NCBI RefSeq assembly: GCF_025399195.1
Contig: NW_026252125.1
Coordinates: 62,001-126,000 of the forward strand
Length of the DNA: 64,000 nucleotides
Origin: Umbelopsis ramanniana AG
Lineage: Eukaryota; Mucoromycota; Umbelopsidomycetes; Umbelopsidales; Umbelopsidaceae
Direction of reading: 5' to 3'
Part shown: one piece after another, positions 48,091 through 58,980 of the stretch
Position numbering within the stretch: the first letter of the stretch is position 1
Layout: every line of letters starts with the position of its first letter
Made by a program: the position numbers and the translations under genes
Notes under the pieces: model-generated
Databases searched by the model: none
What the model was told of the DNA's origin: nothing
The model's input: the letters and a program-made list of their open reading frames with translations, nothing else

Positions 48091-49054
48091 ATGTCTGCCA
48101 GTCCAAAATGGCCAAGGTACGCAACAGTTGCATTAGCTTGCTGACCCCGAAATATAAACTGTAGCAAGTCTGACATGCTCTACTTTCTTTCCACAGGTCC
48201 CAATCTAAACGGTCCTTGAACAGCCCTGAATTGAACGTCAATGACGACGCAGATCAAAATATATCGTCGAGCAGTTCACCCAGCATGAACCCGAATTCGT
48301 TAACATCCATGCGTAAAAAGGCGGCACAGATGCTAAGCACTGATAACCTGAGATCCATATCACAACTACCAGACGGTGAGAGTGAGCAGGATTGGGTTAC
48401 CGTGAACTGTGAGTGCTTTTATGAATCCATGCATCACATATAGTCTATCGCTTATCATGCCAACTTTTATCTGCAGTGCTGGAGTTCTTTCAACATATTA
48501 TGGCACTCTATGGAACGATATCAAGCTACTGCACGCCGTCCTTATGTCCCTCCATGACAGCAGGACCCAAGTAAGTAGCCTAAGCTTGCGGTCATGCTGT
48601 AGATTGGGTAACTCACCATGTTGCAGTTACGAATTCTTTTGGGCTCAGGATGGTAAAAAGCCGATCAAAGTATCAGCGCCTCATTATACGGAGCTTCTCC
48701 GCTCTTGGGTCATAAGGAGTCTACAAGATGATCACCTCGTACCAGACCACCCCGGCAAGTATCTAAGCTATTGATCTATGTAGTATCCAGGCAGGCTTGC
48801 TAATTTAATGGACGTTCACAGGTGAAGAATTCAGCAAAGACTTTATGAAGAAAATCTCGCCTATTTACAAGCGACTGCTTCGCATTTATGCCCACATTTA
48901 CCATTCTCATTTGGAACAAATCCAAGCACTGGATGAACGACTGGCTTTCGACATAAGTTGCAAACATTTTATAGTATTTTCCAAAGAATTTTCCCTCATT
49001 GATCAAAACTCCTTAGCCCCGCTGTCTGATCTCATTGCATCATATGCCATTTAG
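48091..49054 (+). CDS. MOB1/phocein-family kinase activator
   Basis: Five exons (48091-48116, 48197-48408, 48477-48570, 48627-48754, 48822-49054) give 230 residues. After a Ser-rich 75-residue N-terminus, the Mob fold shows the zinc ligands Cys98 and Cys103 (YCTPSLCPSMTAGP), then YEFFWA, KKPIKVSAPHYTELLRSWV, and the His pair in AHIYHSH (His178, His183), followed by HFIVFSKEFSLID and LAPLSDLI. Mob proteins bind and activate NDR/LATS kinases in mitotic exit and polarity networks. Which Mob subgroup is uncertain; the long N-terminus recalls Mob2-type proteins. Intron 4 starts with GCAAGT, a non-canonical GC-AG intron; no GT alternative keeps the frame. Confidence 0.9.
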
Positions 49055-49887
49055 GCATACCATGCGTTTATCTCATGTACATACAACCTTTGACCTTTTT
49101 CTTTCTTTGTGTTAAGGAATGACATACCGTAATATCCTTAAACATGATCAGGTGTTACGCTGGTTGTTCTTCATTTTTGGGTTTTCTGGGAGAGGGGATA
49201 ACCTACCCACCGAAAGGGGGAAGGTCAATGAAAGTATTGAATTTGCTCCCTGTGGCAGATGAATAGACTACCACCACCACCACCACCACTGGGGATATTG
49301 GACGTCGGTAGAAAGCGAATGTGTATCAAAAACCTGCATATCTATAAGTCCTCCTGATTTCCATCTGAAAAATGGGTAGAAGGTGCCGAATGAGCCGGTA
49401 CGAATGCAAGCGGCATACCCATTTTATGAAATTTCAACCACACAGGACTACGGCTACTTACTTTTTCTGTTTCCTTTTGGCACCAGCGAATTCTTGTCGA
49501 CACCCTCACCTACGGTTTTTAGAATTTTCGACGACAAATACTGTAGGAATTCGTAAACATCCCGCCATAGTGTTATTAGAATATTGCAACCTCTTTTGTA
49601 CCAGACACTTCGCCCCCTTACAGCTCCGCCTTTTTCTCCCTTTTGCCTTTTCTCACAAGAAAGGTTTGCTCCGTAATTACTTTTGCAAATAGATTTGTAA
49701 AAAGATCAGTCATACAAGCGACTCTTTTATTTTCCTGATTCTTTTTTTTTTGGGGTCGCCAGCTATCTTCTTCTTTCCGATTTGCAGTCGCTCTGTTTCA
49801 CTCCTCCATACATTCCTTGTACGGCCGATAATACCCACATAGGAGACAGGCCACTGATCACTTTCCTTCCTCTCGGCTTATGCAACA
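49055..49887. other. Intergenic region between MOB and NIPA-like genes
   Basis: About 830 bp without a gene. A CAC triplet repeat (near 49271-49288) and pyrimidine-rich sequence ahead of the transporter start are visible. Confidence 0.5.
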
Positions 49888-51981
49888 ATGACAGGCAGTA
49901 CTCCAATCGACTTCGTTATTGGATTCTTAGTATCGCTAGGTGCAAGCACACTGAATGCGTTAGGATTGAATCTTTTAAAACTGGATCACGTTCGAAACGC
50001 AAAAAAACTAGATACAGAACAGCGACATGATTGTGGTCGTCCAATGTGGCATTTTGGCCTGTATTTGTACATCGCTAGTCAACTGATTGGCAGCACCATT
50101 GCACTGAGTAAGTTGAACCATCATTCCTCAAAATCAGCCAGGCAGGCCCTAAATGAATAGCTACTAACGCACCCTTTCATAGACTATCTCAAAACTCAGG
50201 TATACATACTTGTCCGAAGCATAGTGTAGTCATCTTAACGTACTGACCATTGTGTTCTTATTTACTCTTGATTGAAACAGTGGGTTGCTCCCCTGGGTAG
50301 TGCGGCCCTTATTTTCAACTTCATATTTGCAAAAATGCTGGTCGGCACAAATATTGAGCGCAAGGATATTCTTGGCACATTTGTAGTCGTAGCCAGTGTT
50401 ATATGGATTGTTGTATTTGGAGGCATCAACGGCGGCGATGATCGTAAGTGTTTATTTCATTTCATTTGATTTGAGCCTGACCAACCTTTCTATTTCATTC
50501 TCTAATTGATCTTTACCCTGCCGCAGCCGAAGCAAACCTCTCCTTAGACTCTCTCAAAGCACTTTACCTACGGCCATTATTTGCAGTATACTTTGGAATC
50601 TTGAACCTCATCACGTTGACCGGATTAGTCTTCTCCATCTATGCTTCCTGGCTTATTTCAAATGATCGACGACGAAGTAGATTATACATTCTTCGAGACC
50701 TCCCTAACGACACCATGAAGAAACTGGTTGGAATATGTATGAGCATTGTCGGTGGACTGCTCGCTTCAGAGACTTTACTACTTGCCAAGAGCGGGTAAGT
50801 GTAGCTTTGATCAATGTCTTTCTAGATATTCCCGTCTCGTTTCTAAAGTATCCCATTTTTCTCAGGGTCAAGCTATTTGTCATTTCTGTATCGACCGGTG
50901 ACAACCAGTTCACCGACTCTATTAGCATCTTCATTCTAATCGCATTGTTAGTAACTGCTATATTACAAGCAAGTATCTAACTACTATCAGTGAATGTTTC
51001 TCTACCATTTTCGAAGTTTTCTAACCCACATTTACTACCTCGAATGTTGATATTGTTTCTCAATCGCCTCTTTAGGTATACTGCTTAAACACAAGCTTGA
51101 AGCTTCACTCTTCCATGGTGGTTGTTCCCACTTTCTATGGAACATACACCTGTATGGGCTTGATCAATTCAATGATTTACATGGATGAAATTGGAACTTA
51201 TCCAGCATGGGCCATCGTTCTCGTCCTTATCGGAGTTGCCTTCCTCATTTATGGAGTTATGTTATTGAGTGCAGAGAAAACCGAAAAACCAGTGGAAGAG
51301 CAAGTCGCCGTGACTGAGACGCATATTCGAGGCGCTGGCGATGATGAAGAGCTGGGAGACATTCGAACCATACAGCTACCCAATGTACCCGCCACTGCCA
51401 AAACGTATATCCCATCCGACTCAACTCGTGGCAAACATATTCGCATGTTTTCAGAAGACCATGATGATTTTGTATTTGATATACCCGAAAGCACTTTGCG
51501 CGACTCTGGCGAATCCCTTACCGGCACTTTGCTACGAAAAGATGATAAGGGCAGAATCATTGTTGATTCCACTAACACTGGATACTTCCGAAGAGGTAGC
51601 AAAGCCAAGCTTAAGGGCGTCAAAGGAGTGGCTTCTGGGTTTCGATCCATGCTCAATCCTCAGCGATACAAGAATATCGATAAATCCTCCCCTCGCCCTT
51701 CCACCACCATCCCCATGGAAGTTTCTGCACCTGATTATGACCAAATAGAGACTACATCTACCAGCTATACAGTCGCTCCTCATGTTGTCGAAAATGGGAG
51801 CCATGTATCACCTGGACTAGATGATACTCTACGACGAAGGAATCCAACCGATGCAGTACCAGAACAAGATGCTTATAGGGCATCCGATCTCCACCTTGAC
51901 ATGTTGGCACACCCTTTACCATCCGCCAACACTAGTCCAACCCCATCTCATATTACTGGCGATCATGTCATTAAAGGTTAA
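49888..51981 (+). CDS. NIPA-like magnesium transporter
   Basis: Six exons (49888-50107, 50183-50199, 50281-50443, 50527-50794, 50866-50968, 51076-51981) give 558 residues. The first 380 residues carry eight to nine membrane helices with NIPA/DUF803 signatures: GASTLNALGLNLLKLDH, WVAPLGSAALIFNFIFAK, NTSLKLHSSMVVVPTFYGTY and YPAWAIVLVLIGVAFLI. The C-terminal 200 residues are cytoplasmic, Ser/Thr-rich and variable. Family members move Mg2+ across plasma or endosomal membranes. Exon 2 is a 17-nt microexon encoding NYLKTQ with its flanks. Intron 5 is GC-AG (GCAAGT donor at 50969). Both junctions are forced by reading frame and conserved sequence. The start is the first ATG after a pyrimidine-rich leader. 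Confidence 0.88.
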
Positions 51982-52885
51982 ATTTAAATTACTCGCTCTT
52001 TGTCCATATTTATAGCTGCTGTACAGTCCTATGAGAAATAATTTGCGCGCTTATACCATACAAGTTTAAGCTCCTTATCAAATGTTGAACTCTGCCAAAA
52101 TGAAGTAAAACAGGTTTTTATCTTCCAGTATCGTGTAGAAGCCTCTATTTTATATTGCATGGGTGTATATTGCAGTGGGTATGTAAGCTTCCATTTTATT
52201 GGATCTGATGGACTTGCGTCAGCAACTGCTGGAACCAAGCATTCCCCACCATCTCCAGTGAATACACGGCAAAAGAAGCCTACTTTATTCCAACCTATAC
52301 AGCAGTGTCTTCGCCCTTATTATGCTTGTGAGCTGGATATTATGAGAATGGTTGAAAGGTTATCTCATCATCACGTCTTGATTTTTGAAAATTGTTCGCA
52401 CAGTCTGGTAACCTGATACCAATGCAAGCAGAAATCTGTATTGGATCGCACATTTGGTGTGGACAGGTGAAGGCCAGCAAATTTACAATGCGCCACAGCC
52501 GGTGTAGCAACCTCAACATAATTGCTGCTACAATTTTGTTCTCTCCCTTATGAGGTATTGAGATCACTTTATGCTAGTCGGTAGGGCAATTTTCATAACA
52601 TAACAGGCAAGCAAAATTTATTCAAACTGGAATGCACAGATCCCAGCTCTCGTGCGTTATCGAAACCCGTACGCTTATAATAAACGTAGTAGTATTACAT
52701 GGAGTTGTTGTACATTTGATTTTATAAGCTGGTAGCAGTCTGTTAGGAAATCAGGGCAAGTGGTCTGAGCCACGCATCCAACTTATCGCTCACCTGACCT
52801 GACGGGGCAGCACTGACCAAGACCAACGGTTGGTCAGAGAGCTATTACTTGCCTTGTCCCTTTACATTTCTCCCCAAGCAAGTGA
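51982..52885. other. Intergenic region between NIPA-like and PROPPIN genes
   Basis: About 900 bp, no supportable gene; short frames lack conservation features. Confidence 0.5.
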
Positions 52886-54431
52886 ATGAATCTGACCCAT
52901 TCACCGTCTTCTCCACACGATGCCTCGGGCCTTCTATTTGCTGGATTCAACCAGGTTCGTCCTAATCCTCTCATTTAAGCATTATTCTCCGCTACTGACG
53001 CTTCATGTCGCAGGACTTTGGTTGCTTCGCTGTAGGCTTGCGTAATGGCTTCCGTGTGTTTAATGCTGACCCTTTGGTCCAGCAAACAAGGAAAGGTAAG
53101 ATCCTACACCTGTAGCCTATGGTGGGTTCCAGCTCAACCAACGTTTTTTTTGGGGGGTCACCCTTACAGAGTTCGACGACGGAGGTGTGTCGATCGTAGA
53201 GATGCTCTATCGTACCAATTATCTCGCTTTGGTAGGAGGCGGTAGAAATCCAAGATACCCTCCCAATCGAGCTATCATCTTCGATAACATTAAAGGCAAA
53301 TCGGTGGTTGAGCTCGAGTACAAAAGTGATGTGCGGAATGTGAAGCTTAGAAGAGACAGGCAAGTGACTAGGGCAAATCATAGACTTCCTTGGCAAGCAA
53401 GCTATGCTAAATATGTTGTTTCGTAACAGGCTTGTTGTGGTCACTGCAAACAAAGTGTTTGTCTATCTTTTCAGCCTTAATCCTCAAAAACTTCATACGT
53501 TTGAAACCATTGATAACCCAAATGGTAAGTTTTCCCGAATGAACATGACGACGTTGGACAAATGTCGTGGGTGGCTAAAATTTGTCCCTTTGTCGACCTC
53601 AGGTTTGGTGGCTCTCTCTCCGTCTCAAGAACATGCCATCTTGGCTTTTCCTGGTCGTCAACAAGGCCACATCCAAGTGGTTGATCTGAACAAGATCAAC
53701 TCTACCACCGCCGTCCTATCCTCCAATAACAACGCTCTCAAAACGATGCAGTCAACCACCACCAACGTCAGTATTATTGCAGCCCACTCTGGACAATTGA
53801 GTTGTCTGGCTATGAACTTTGATGGAACGAAATGTGCAACTGCCAGTGAGAAAGGAACGTTGATACGGATATTCGATACAGCGACAGGTCAACTCCTGAA
53901 CGAACTTCGTAGAGGCATGGATAGAGCCGAAATATATTCCATCGCATTCAACAAGGAGTCGACGCGGATCTGTGTCTCGTCTGATAAAGGAACCATTCAT
54001 ATCTTCAACTTGGATGCTTCTGTTGTCACTTCTGCTGAACGTACACCACGTGGCCCAACGTATGGAGAAGTCACCACTAGCACCTCTTCCACCCCTCAAG
54101 GATTCACTCACAGTGGTAACCGCGGCAGCAGTTTTCGATTTATGAAAGATTTATTGCCAAAGTATTTTTCGAGCGAATGGAGCTTTGCCCATGCGAAAAT
54201 ATCGTCCGAAACTCGCTGTGTCGTTGGATTTGGAGAGCAAAAGAATAGTATCATTGGTAAGAAGGAATGCTGGTTATTTTTGCAACTGTTTATGGAATTT
54301 TGACCCCATTTCATTTGGTAGCATTATGTGCGGATGGTGCGTGTTACAAGTTCTTGTTTGATCCAAGAAAAGGCGGAGAATGCTCTAGGGAAAGCTATGA
54401 GCGGTTTTACTCTCCTTTTGACGACGACTGA
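52886..54431 (+). CDS. PROPPIN-type WD40 protein (WIPI3/4, Hsv2-like)
   Basis: Six exons (52886-52954, 53014-53095, 53170-53359, 53430-53524, 53603-54256, 54322-54431) give 399 residues. It is a seven-bladed beta-propeller: [18 protein letters not shown] and [10 protein letters not shown] at the start, [27 protein letters not shown], and [20 protein letters not shown]. The PI3P-binding motif is LRRG (residues 247-250; FRRG in many relatives). PROPPINs bind PI3P/PI(3,5)P2 on pre-autophagosomal and vacuolar membranes; Hsv2/WIPI4-like members assist Atg2. The long loop after the motif ([14 protein letters not shown]) is low complexity. Intron 3 is GC-AG (GCAAGT at 53360), needed to keep Arg-Leu-Val in frame. 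Confidence 0.9.
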
Positions 54432-54764
54432 TAGATTCTCCAATATTATATTCCCCCTCCATGTTACCTTCGGCTGTTATTTTCCCACCTGTCAATTTAT
54501 TTTTTTACCAGTAGCTGAACATTGTACAAACCCACAAAGTAAACATTTACGAACCAGAGCCACTTGTGGTGTAGTTTTGAGAAACTGGGAGCTGCTATGA
54601 TTTACAGTCTGATGGGACCTCTACCTCGGCAGCAAACTCATTCATGCTGCGGAACGTCTGTTGTGGAATTCTAACCTTTCTCCACCTCGCTGCCGGAAGA
54701 GCTGTTGTCTCCTCGGCGCGTATGAGTCAAATCACCAGTGCACTGTCCTAATTTAGCTCCTCCC

Positions 54765-54770
54765 TATATA
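54765..54770 (+). promoter_or_regulatory. TATA box of the P450 gene
   Basis: TATATA lies 56-61 bp before the ATG at 54826, in a C/T-rich setting; the rest of the 394-bp gap after the PROPPIN gene shows nothing else. Confidence 0.45.
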
Positions 54771-54825
54771 GTGCGGACACTGGGTTTCTCATGGCCCGGC
54801 AAGCAAGCATTCCCTCCATTCCAAC

Positions 54826-56853
54826 ATGTCCCTCACCCAACGTGCTACCGACATCTGGCAATCCGCCTCACAATTAACTACAAAAAACAATGTCATTATC
54901 GCCGGGGTGTCCGTTGTATCTATCTCCATCGCTGTTAGATGGTATCGTAGACGATATAACGATAGCGCTCCTCCAGGCTACAAAGGCCGAAAGGACTTAC
55001 CCTACCCCCCTGGTCTCCCAGTGTTAGGAAATGCTCTCCAGTTATCGATCAGCAAAATAATTGCGAACTTCGAAAACTGGGCATGGTAAGCTTTCGATTT
55101 GGATGTGTTGACCCTTTGATTTTTATTGATCTGGATTTCCGCAGGGAATACGGTACAGAATATAAAGCTTATGTTGGTCCGTTCCCCATCGTCGTCCTCT
55201 CGTCCACCACTGCTATTGATCAGGTCTTCAAGGAACGACCATATAACATCCGTCGCTCCGCCAATACAGAAAAACTCTTTGAGGACTGCAACATCCCCGG
55301 GTTGTTCTCAATGGAAGGTATGTCCACATGTTGCCACATATGATATGATCTGCAGTAAAACGCTCATGACAGCCTCTCTCAGGTGAGCGCTGGAGGCATA
55401 GTCGTAACTGGATGGCTCCTCAGTTGACTCAAGCAAAGACCAACAAAGCTGGCCCTGTGATGACAAAGCACGTGGTCAGTTTGAGAACAGCATTACAAGA
55501 AATTTCAAAGACCATGGAAGAGCTCAACGAGAAATTCTACCCAAGTATCACTTCACAGGAGAGTAGCCATCAAACCAACGTCTTCTATAACCCCAAGGAT
55601 CTTAAAATCGATATTACGCCGTTCCGCGAGTACGCTTTTTCCGTCATGATTGACTTTGCCTTTGCTCACGGTATGTTGTCACCCACCCTTTTCTGAGTAC
55701 ACGGCTGCGAAACACTAACCATCCCCCCCCCCTCAGAGAACAACACCCATTTCTCGCCTACATTGTTCCAAGATCTCAAAATCGTGTTTGACGTCATCCG
55801 TCGTCGCGCCATCACACCTATCCCTTTATACAAATATGGCATACGCGACTCCATGGATCGAAAATATGACCGAACCATCACTGATCTCAAGAACTCTATT
55901 AAGCGAATTATCGAGGAATACACACCTGAAGAATTCAAGCAAAACGAAGATAAGATGAGCACTATGCTGGAGTCGCTGTATATCGCCGCACAAGAAGAAG
56001 AGAATGAAAAAAGCAATCTGAAAACGGCCACCAAGGCTGCCAAGCGTGTCACCATCGACGACATTGTTGGAAACCTCATCACAGCCATTGTTGCAGGTTA
56101 TGGTGAGTGAATGCTATGGCAATCACTGGCATGATCTGATCTAATCTAACGGGTATGCTGCTTTTGTAGACACTACCTCTAATTCTTTGTACAATATCGC
56201 CTACATGCTAGCCTGTAATCCAGAGGCTCAGAAGAAGCTACAGGAGGAAGCGGATAGCATATTTGGTCCACCCGAGAAAAGGGCCACTATGTCGGCAGAA
56301 GAGCTGTCTGCAGTGTTTAATGACGATTACATAAAGCAATTTCCCTACACCAATGCGGTCATTCAAGAAACCAATCGTCTTTTACCTGTCGCTTCTCTGT
56401 TGGACGGACAGTTGACAAAGGACTTGGTTATTGACGGTCATTACTACAGAAAGAAGACCGTCTTTATTGCTCTGACCAGAGTAGCAGCTCTACGTTCATG
56501 TCCCACGCCAGACCCTTTCAAGTTTAAGCCGGAACGATGGATTGAATGCACTCCAGAGGAACGTCGACTCCATGACAAGATGGCCTGGGGATTTGTAAGT
56601 GTTTATGGCGGCTAAATTGAAACAGTCTACATGGTATCTAATTTTCTTTCTGTTTACTCAGGGCGGCGGTCCAAGAGTGTGTCCTGGCAGACATTTGGCA
56701 ACCATGGAATTGGTTATTGCGTTGGTGGCGGTGTTCACTTTATTTGATATCCAACCAATTGAAAAGCCCTGGACTGCCCCTCACGCCGTAGAGGCTAATC
56801 CTACTACATCTTTACTCGATAATGTTCATCTTCGTTATATTCCAAGATATTAG
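54826..56853 (+). CDS. Cytochrome P450 monooxygenase
   Basis: Six exons (54826-55085, 55145-55317, 55383-55670, 55737-56102, 56170-56594, 56662-56853) give 567 residues. An N-terminal membrane anchor (about 22-40, NVIIAGVSVVSISIAVRW) is followed by a Pro-rich hinge (LPYPPGLPVLGN). The oxygen-binding I-helix reads AIVAGYDTTSNS (about 357-368). The ExxR of the K-helix is in IQETNRLLP. The heme-binding loop is GFGGGPRVCPGRHLA with Cys near residue 511. It is an ER-bound, CPR-dependent monooxygenase; the substrate is unknown, and E-class fatty-acid or alkane hydroxylase-like families fit as well as secondary metabolism. It is slightly longer than average (500-540) because of a charged linker near residue 310. 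It lies 160 bp before an SDR gene in the same direction, a possible functional pair. Confidence 0.94.
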
Positions 56854-57015
56854 CAGTAGTAAATCCATAAACTGGCAATAAGAGTCCGCTAACACATGAA
56901 AGCATTTTGTGGGGCAGCATCGCGGAAATTCAATGGGAGGCAGTCACACTCAGCAAATCCATGACTGAGCAGAAATACCTAAATGATAGACCTCACTCTC
57001 TCTTTACTCTCTATA

Positions 57016-58064
57016 ATGAATATCAACCAGCTTTTCAGTGTTAAAGACAAGGTTGTTCTTGTTACCGGTGGATCTCGCGGCATTGGTGAGATGATCGCCA
57101 CTGTAAGATATAGTTTGCTCTTTCGTCGTATTCCTTAAAGCCAACCGTTGAAACTGACCATGGATTCTTAGGGCTTCGTCCAAGGTGGTGCCAAGGTCTA
57201 CATCAGCAGCCGGTCTGCTCAGGCCTGTGACGAGGTGAGTAAAGGTGATGGGATAGAGAAATATCTGGTTTCTCTCCTAATGATTATGTTATCTAGGTTG
57301 CTGAAAAGCTCAACAAACTCGGCCCTGGCTCTTGTATCCCTATCCCTGCCGACCTCCAAAAGAGCGAAGATGTCAAGAGATTGGCTGCTGAGATTGGCAA
57401 GCGCGAGAAGCGTAAGTACCACTCTTATCGTGTGTTCAAAGTGTAGATACTTATATACGGCTTTTTCCAGATCTCGATGTCCTCGTCAATAACGCCGGTG
57501 CCACTTGGGGAAGCCCTATTGAAGAATACCCAGACGCTGCTTTCAGCAAGGTTATGAACCTTAACGTCAAGAGCATTTTCACCTTGACTCAAGCGTGAGT
57601 GACTCGATCGATGACAGAACTCGCCCAGCTTCTATTAATTAACCCCGTTTTCCATCATTTTCAGCTGCTTGCCTTTGTTGGAGGCCAAGGCTACCGCAGA
57701 CGTCCCATCCCGTGTCATTAACATCGGATCCATCAACGGTATCAACATCCCTGCCCACGAAACCTATGCCTACTCTGCTTCCAAGGCCGCTGTCCACCAA
57801 CTTACCAAGCATCTTGCTGGCAAGCTCGGTCATCGTCATATTACCGTCAACGCCATCGCTCCTGGTTCTTTCCAATCCAAGATGATGAAGGAGACCTTGG
57901 AGAAGTTCGGTGATATCATTGTCGCTAGTGTGCCCGTTGGTCGTATCGGTAGTCCCGAAGATATTGCCGGTACTGCTATTTACTTGTCATCTCGCGCTGG
58001 CCAATATACCAATGGAGCTGTTATTGTTGTTGATGGTGGCGTCATTGTCAGTGCCAAGATGTAA
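57016..58064 (+). CDS. SDR-family oxidoreductase, RhlG-like 3-oxoacyl reductase type
   Basis: Five exons (57016-57102, 57172-57234, 57297-57411, 57471-57594, 57665-58064) give 262 residues. The cofactor loop is TGGSRGIGEMIA. Arg after strand 2 (ISSRSAQACDE) predicts NADP(H). NNAGATWG follows near residue 91, and catalytic Ser152, Tyr166 and Lys170 (NIGSINGINI; YAYSASKAAVHQLTKHLA) are present. The C-terminal YTNGAVIVVDGG is typical of FabG-like SDRs. Closest visible likeness is to RhlG/gluconate-type fungal reductases; the substrate cannot be fixed. Codon bias is strong, suggesting good expression. An AATAAA at 58112-58117 follows the stop. It is convergent with the mL60 gene. Confidence 0.88.
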
Positions 58065-58111
58065 AACAGTTTGCTTACGAGAACAAATATTTTCTTCCAT
58101 TTAAATGTTGT

Positions 58112-58117
58112 AATAAA
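58112..58117 (+). terminator. Poly(A) signal of the RhlG-like SDR gene
   Basis: AATAAA lies 48 bp after the stop codon, in the 338-bp convergent gap (58065-58402), which shows nothing else. Confidence 0.45.
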
Positions 58118-58402
58118 GATATCTTAAACTACCTTACACTCATGTTTGCTGTACGCCGCCGTACATCGAGGCGTGCGAAACACGACAATGCAATGACGCA
58201 GGTCAAGTTTATGTTTTGGTTTATATCAATTTTTCCTGATGTAATGTACAAAGAATAACGTCTCAGAGAGAAAAAAAATCTAGGGTCGAGAGATGGTGGT
58301 TGTGACGAAAATTACAAGGTGGTATGGAAGGTTTGAATTGGATAATTAGATTCTCAAGAAGAAGAATTGAAAAGAACGTGAGTTGGTAACACATAATACG
58401 AT

Positions 58403-58792
58403 CTAGAAACCAGGAGGACTGGTGCGGATGGTCTTCTTGGTGAACTTGGGGACCTTGTGCAGGGACTTGCGGTGACCCTTGCTGTGGCGGCTGAACACAG
58501 AGTACTTGTCTCTTGCGAGCATTTCGCTTTCGCGCGGCAATTGCATAGCCTGATCCAATGCTTTGCATTCAACACCTGAGGCCGAAACAGTTGCAATCAC
58601 GTCGTCAACAGCCTTCAGTCTCTTGCGAACGTTAGCTTTACGAGTGGCCGACATTCTAAAGGGATTTTTCCTGCCATGACAAAAGCCATCAGTATATTCA
58701 TCAATGCAGTAGTGGAGTATGACAGTTTTTCATCAGTATTACCAGAGGAGACCGCTCTGAGCGACAAAGGTTGAACGGAATGCACCAAACAT
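58403..58792 (-). CDS. MRPL31: Mitochondrial large ribosomal subunit protein mL60 (Mrpl31 family)
   Basis: Two exons (58792-58743, 58670-58403) give 105 residues. The start MFGAFRSTFVAQSGLLWKNP, with WK split by the intron, followed by RMSATRKANVRKRLKAVDDV, is the mL60 signature. The C-terminus KYSVFSRHSKGHRKSLHKV, PKFTKKTIR is likewise conserved. It is a fungal-specific, strongly basic protein of the mitochondrial large subunit. A gene caller could miss exon 1 and start at the internal MSATRK, so the spliced model is important. It is divergent from RRP1 with 188 bp between start codons, so the two probably share a bidirectional promoter of ribosome-biogenesis type. Confidence 0.92.
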
Positions 58793-58980
58793 AACTGGGA
58801 GACAATGCGAGTTATTATTGTGTTTTCGGGTTCAAAGGTTTTTGGTCGGTTGGCCCTCCACTTCAATACAACAGTCACATTTTGCTGCAGTGGCTTGTCG
58901 GGAGATTGGCCGCCGTTAATCTGGCAAAAGAAGAAGAAAAAAAAAAATTAGCTTTTTAAAGCCTGTTCTCCTTTACCACC

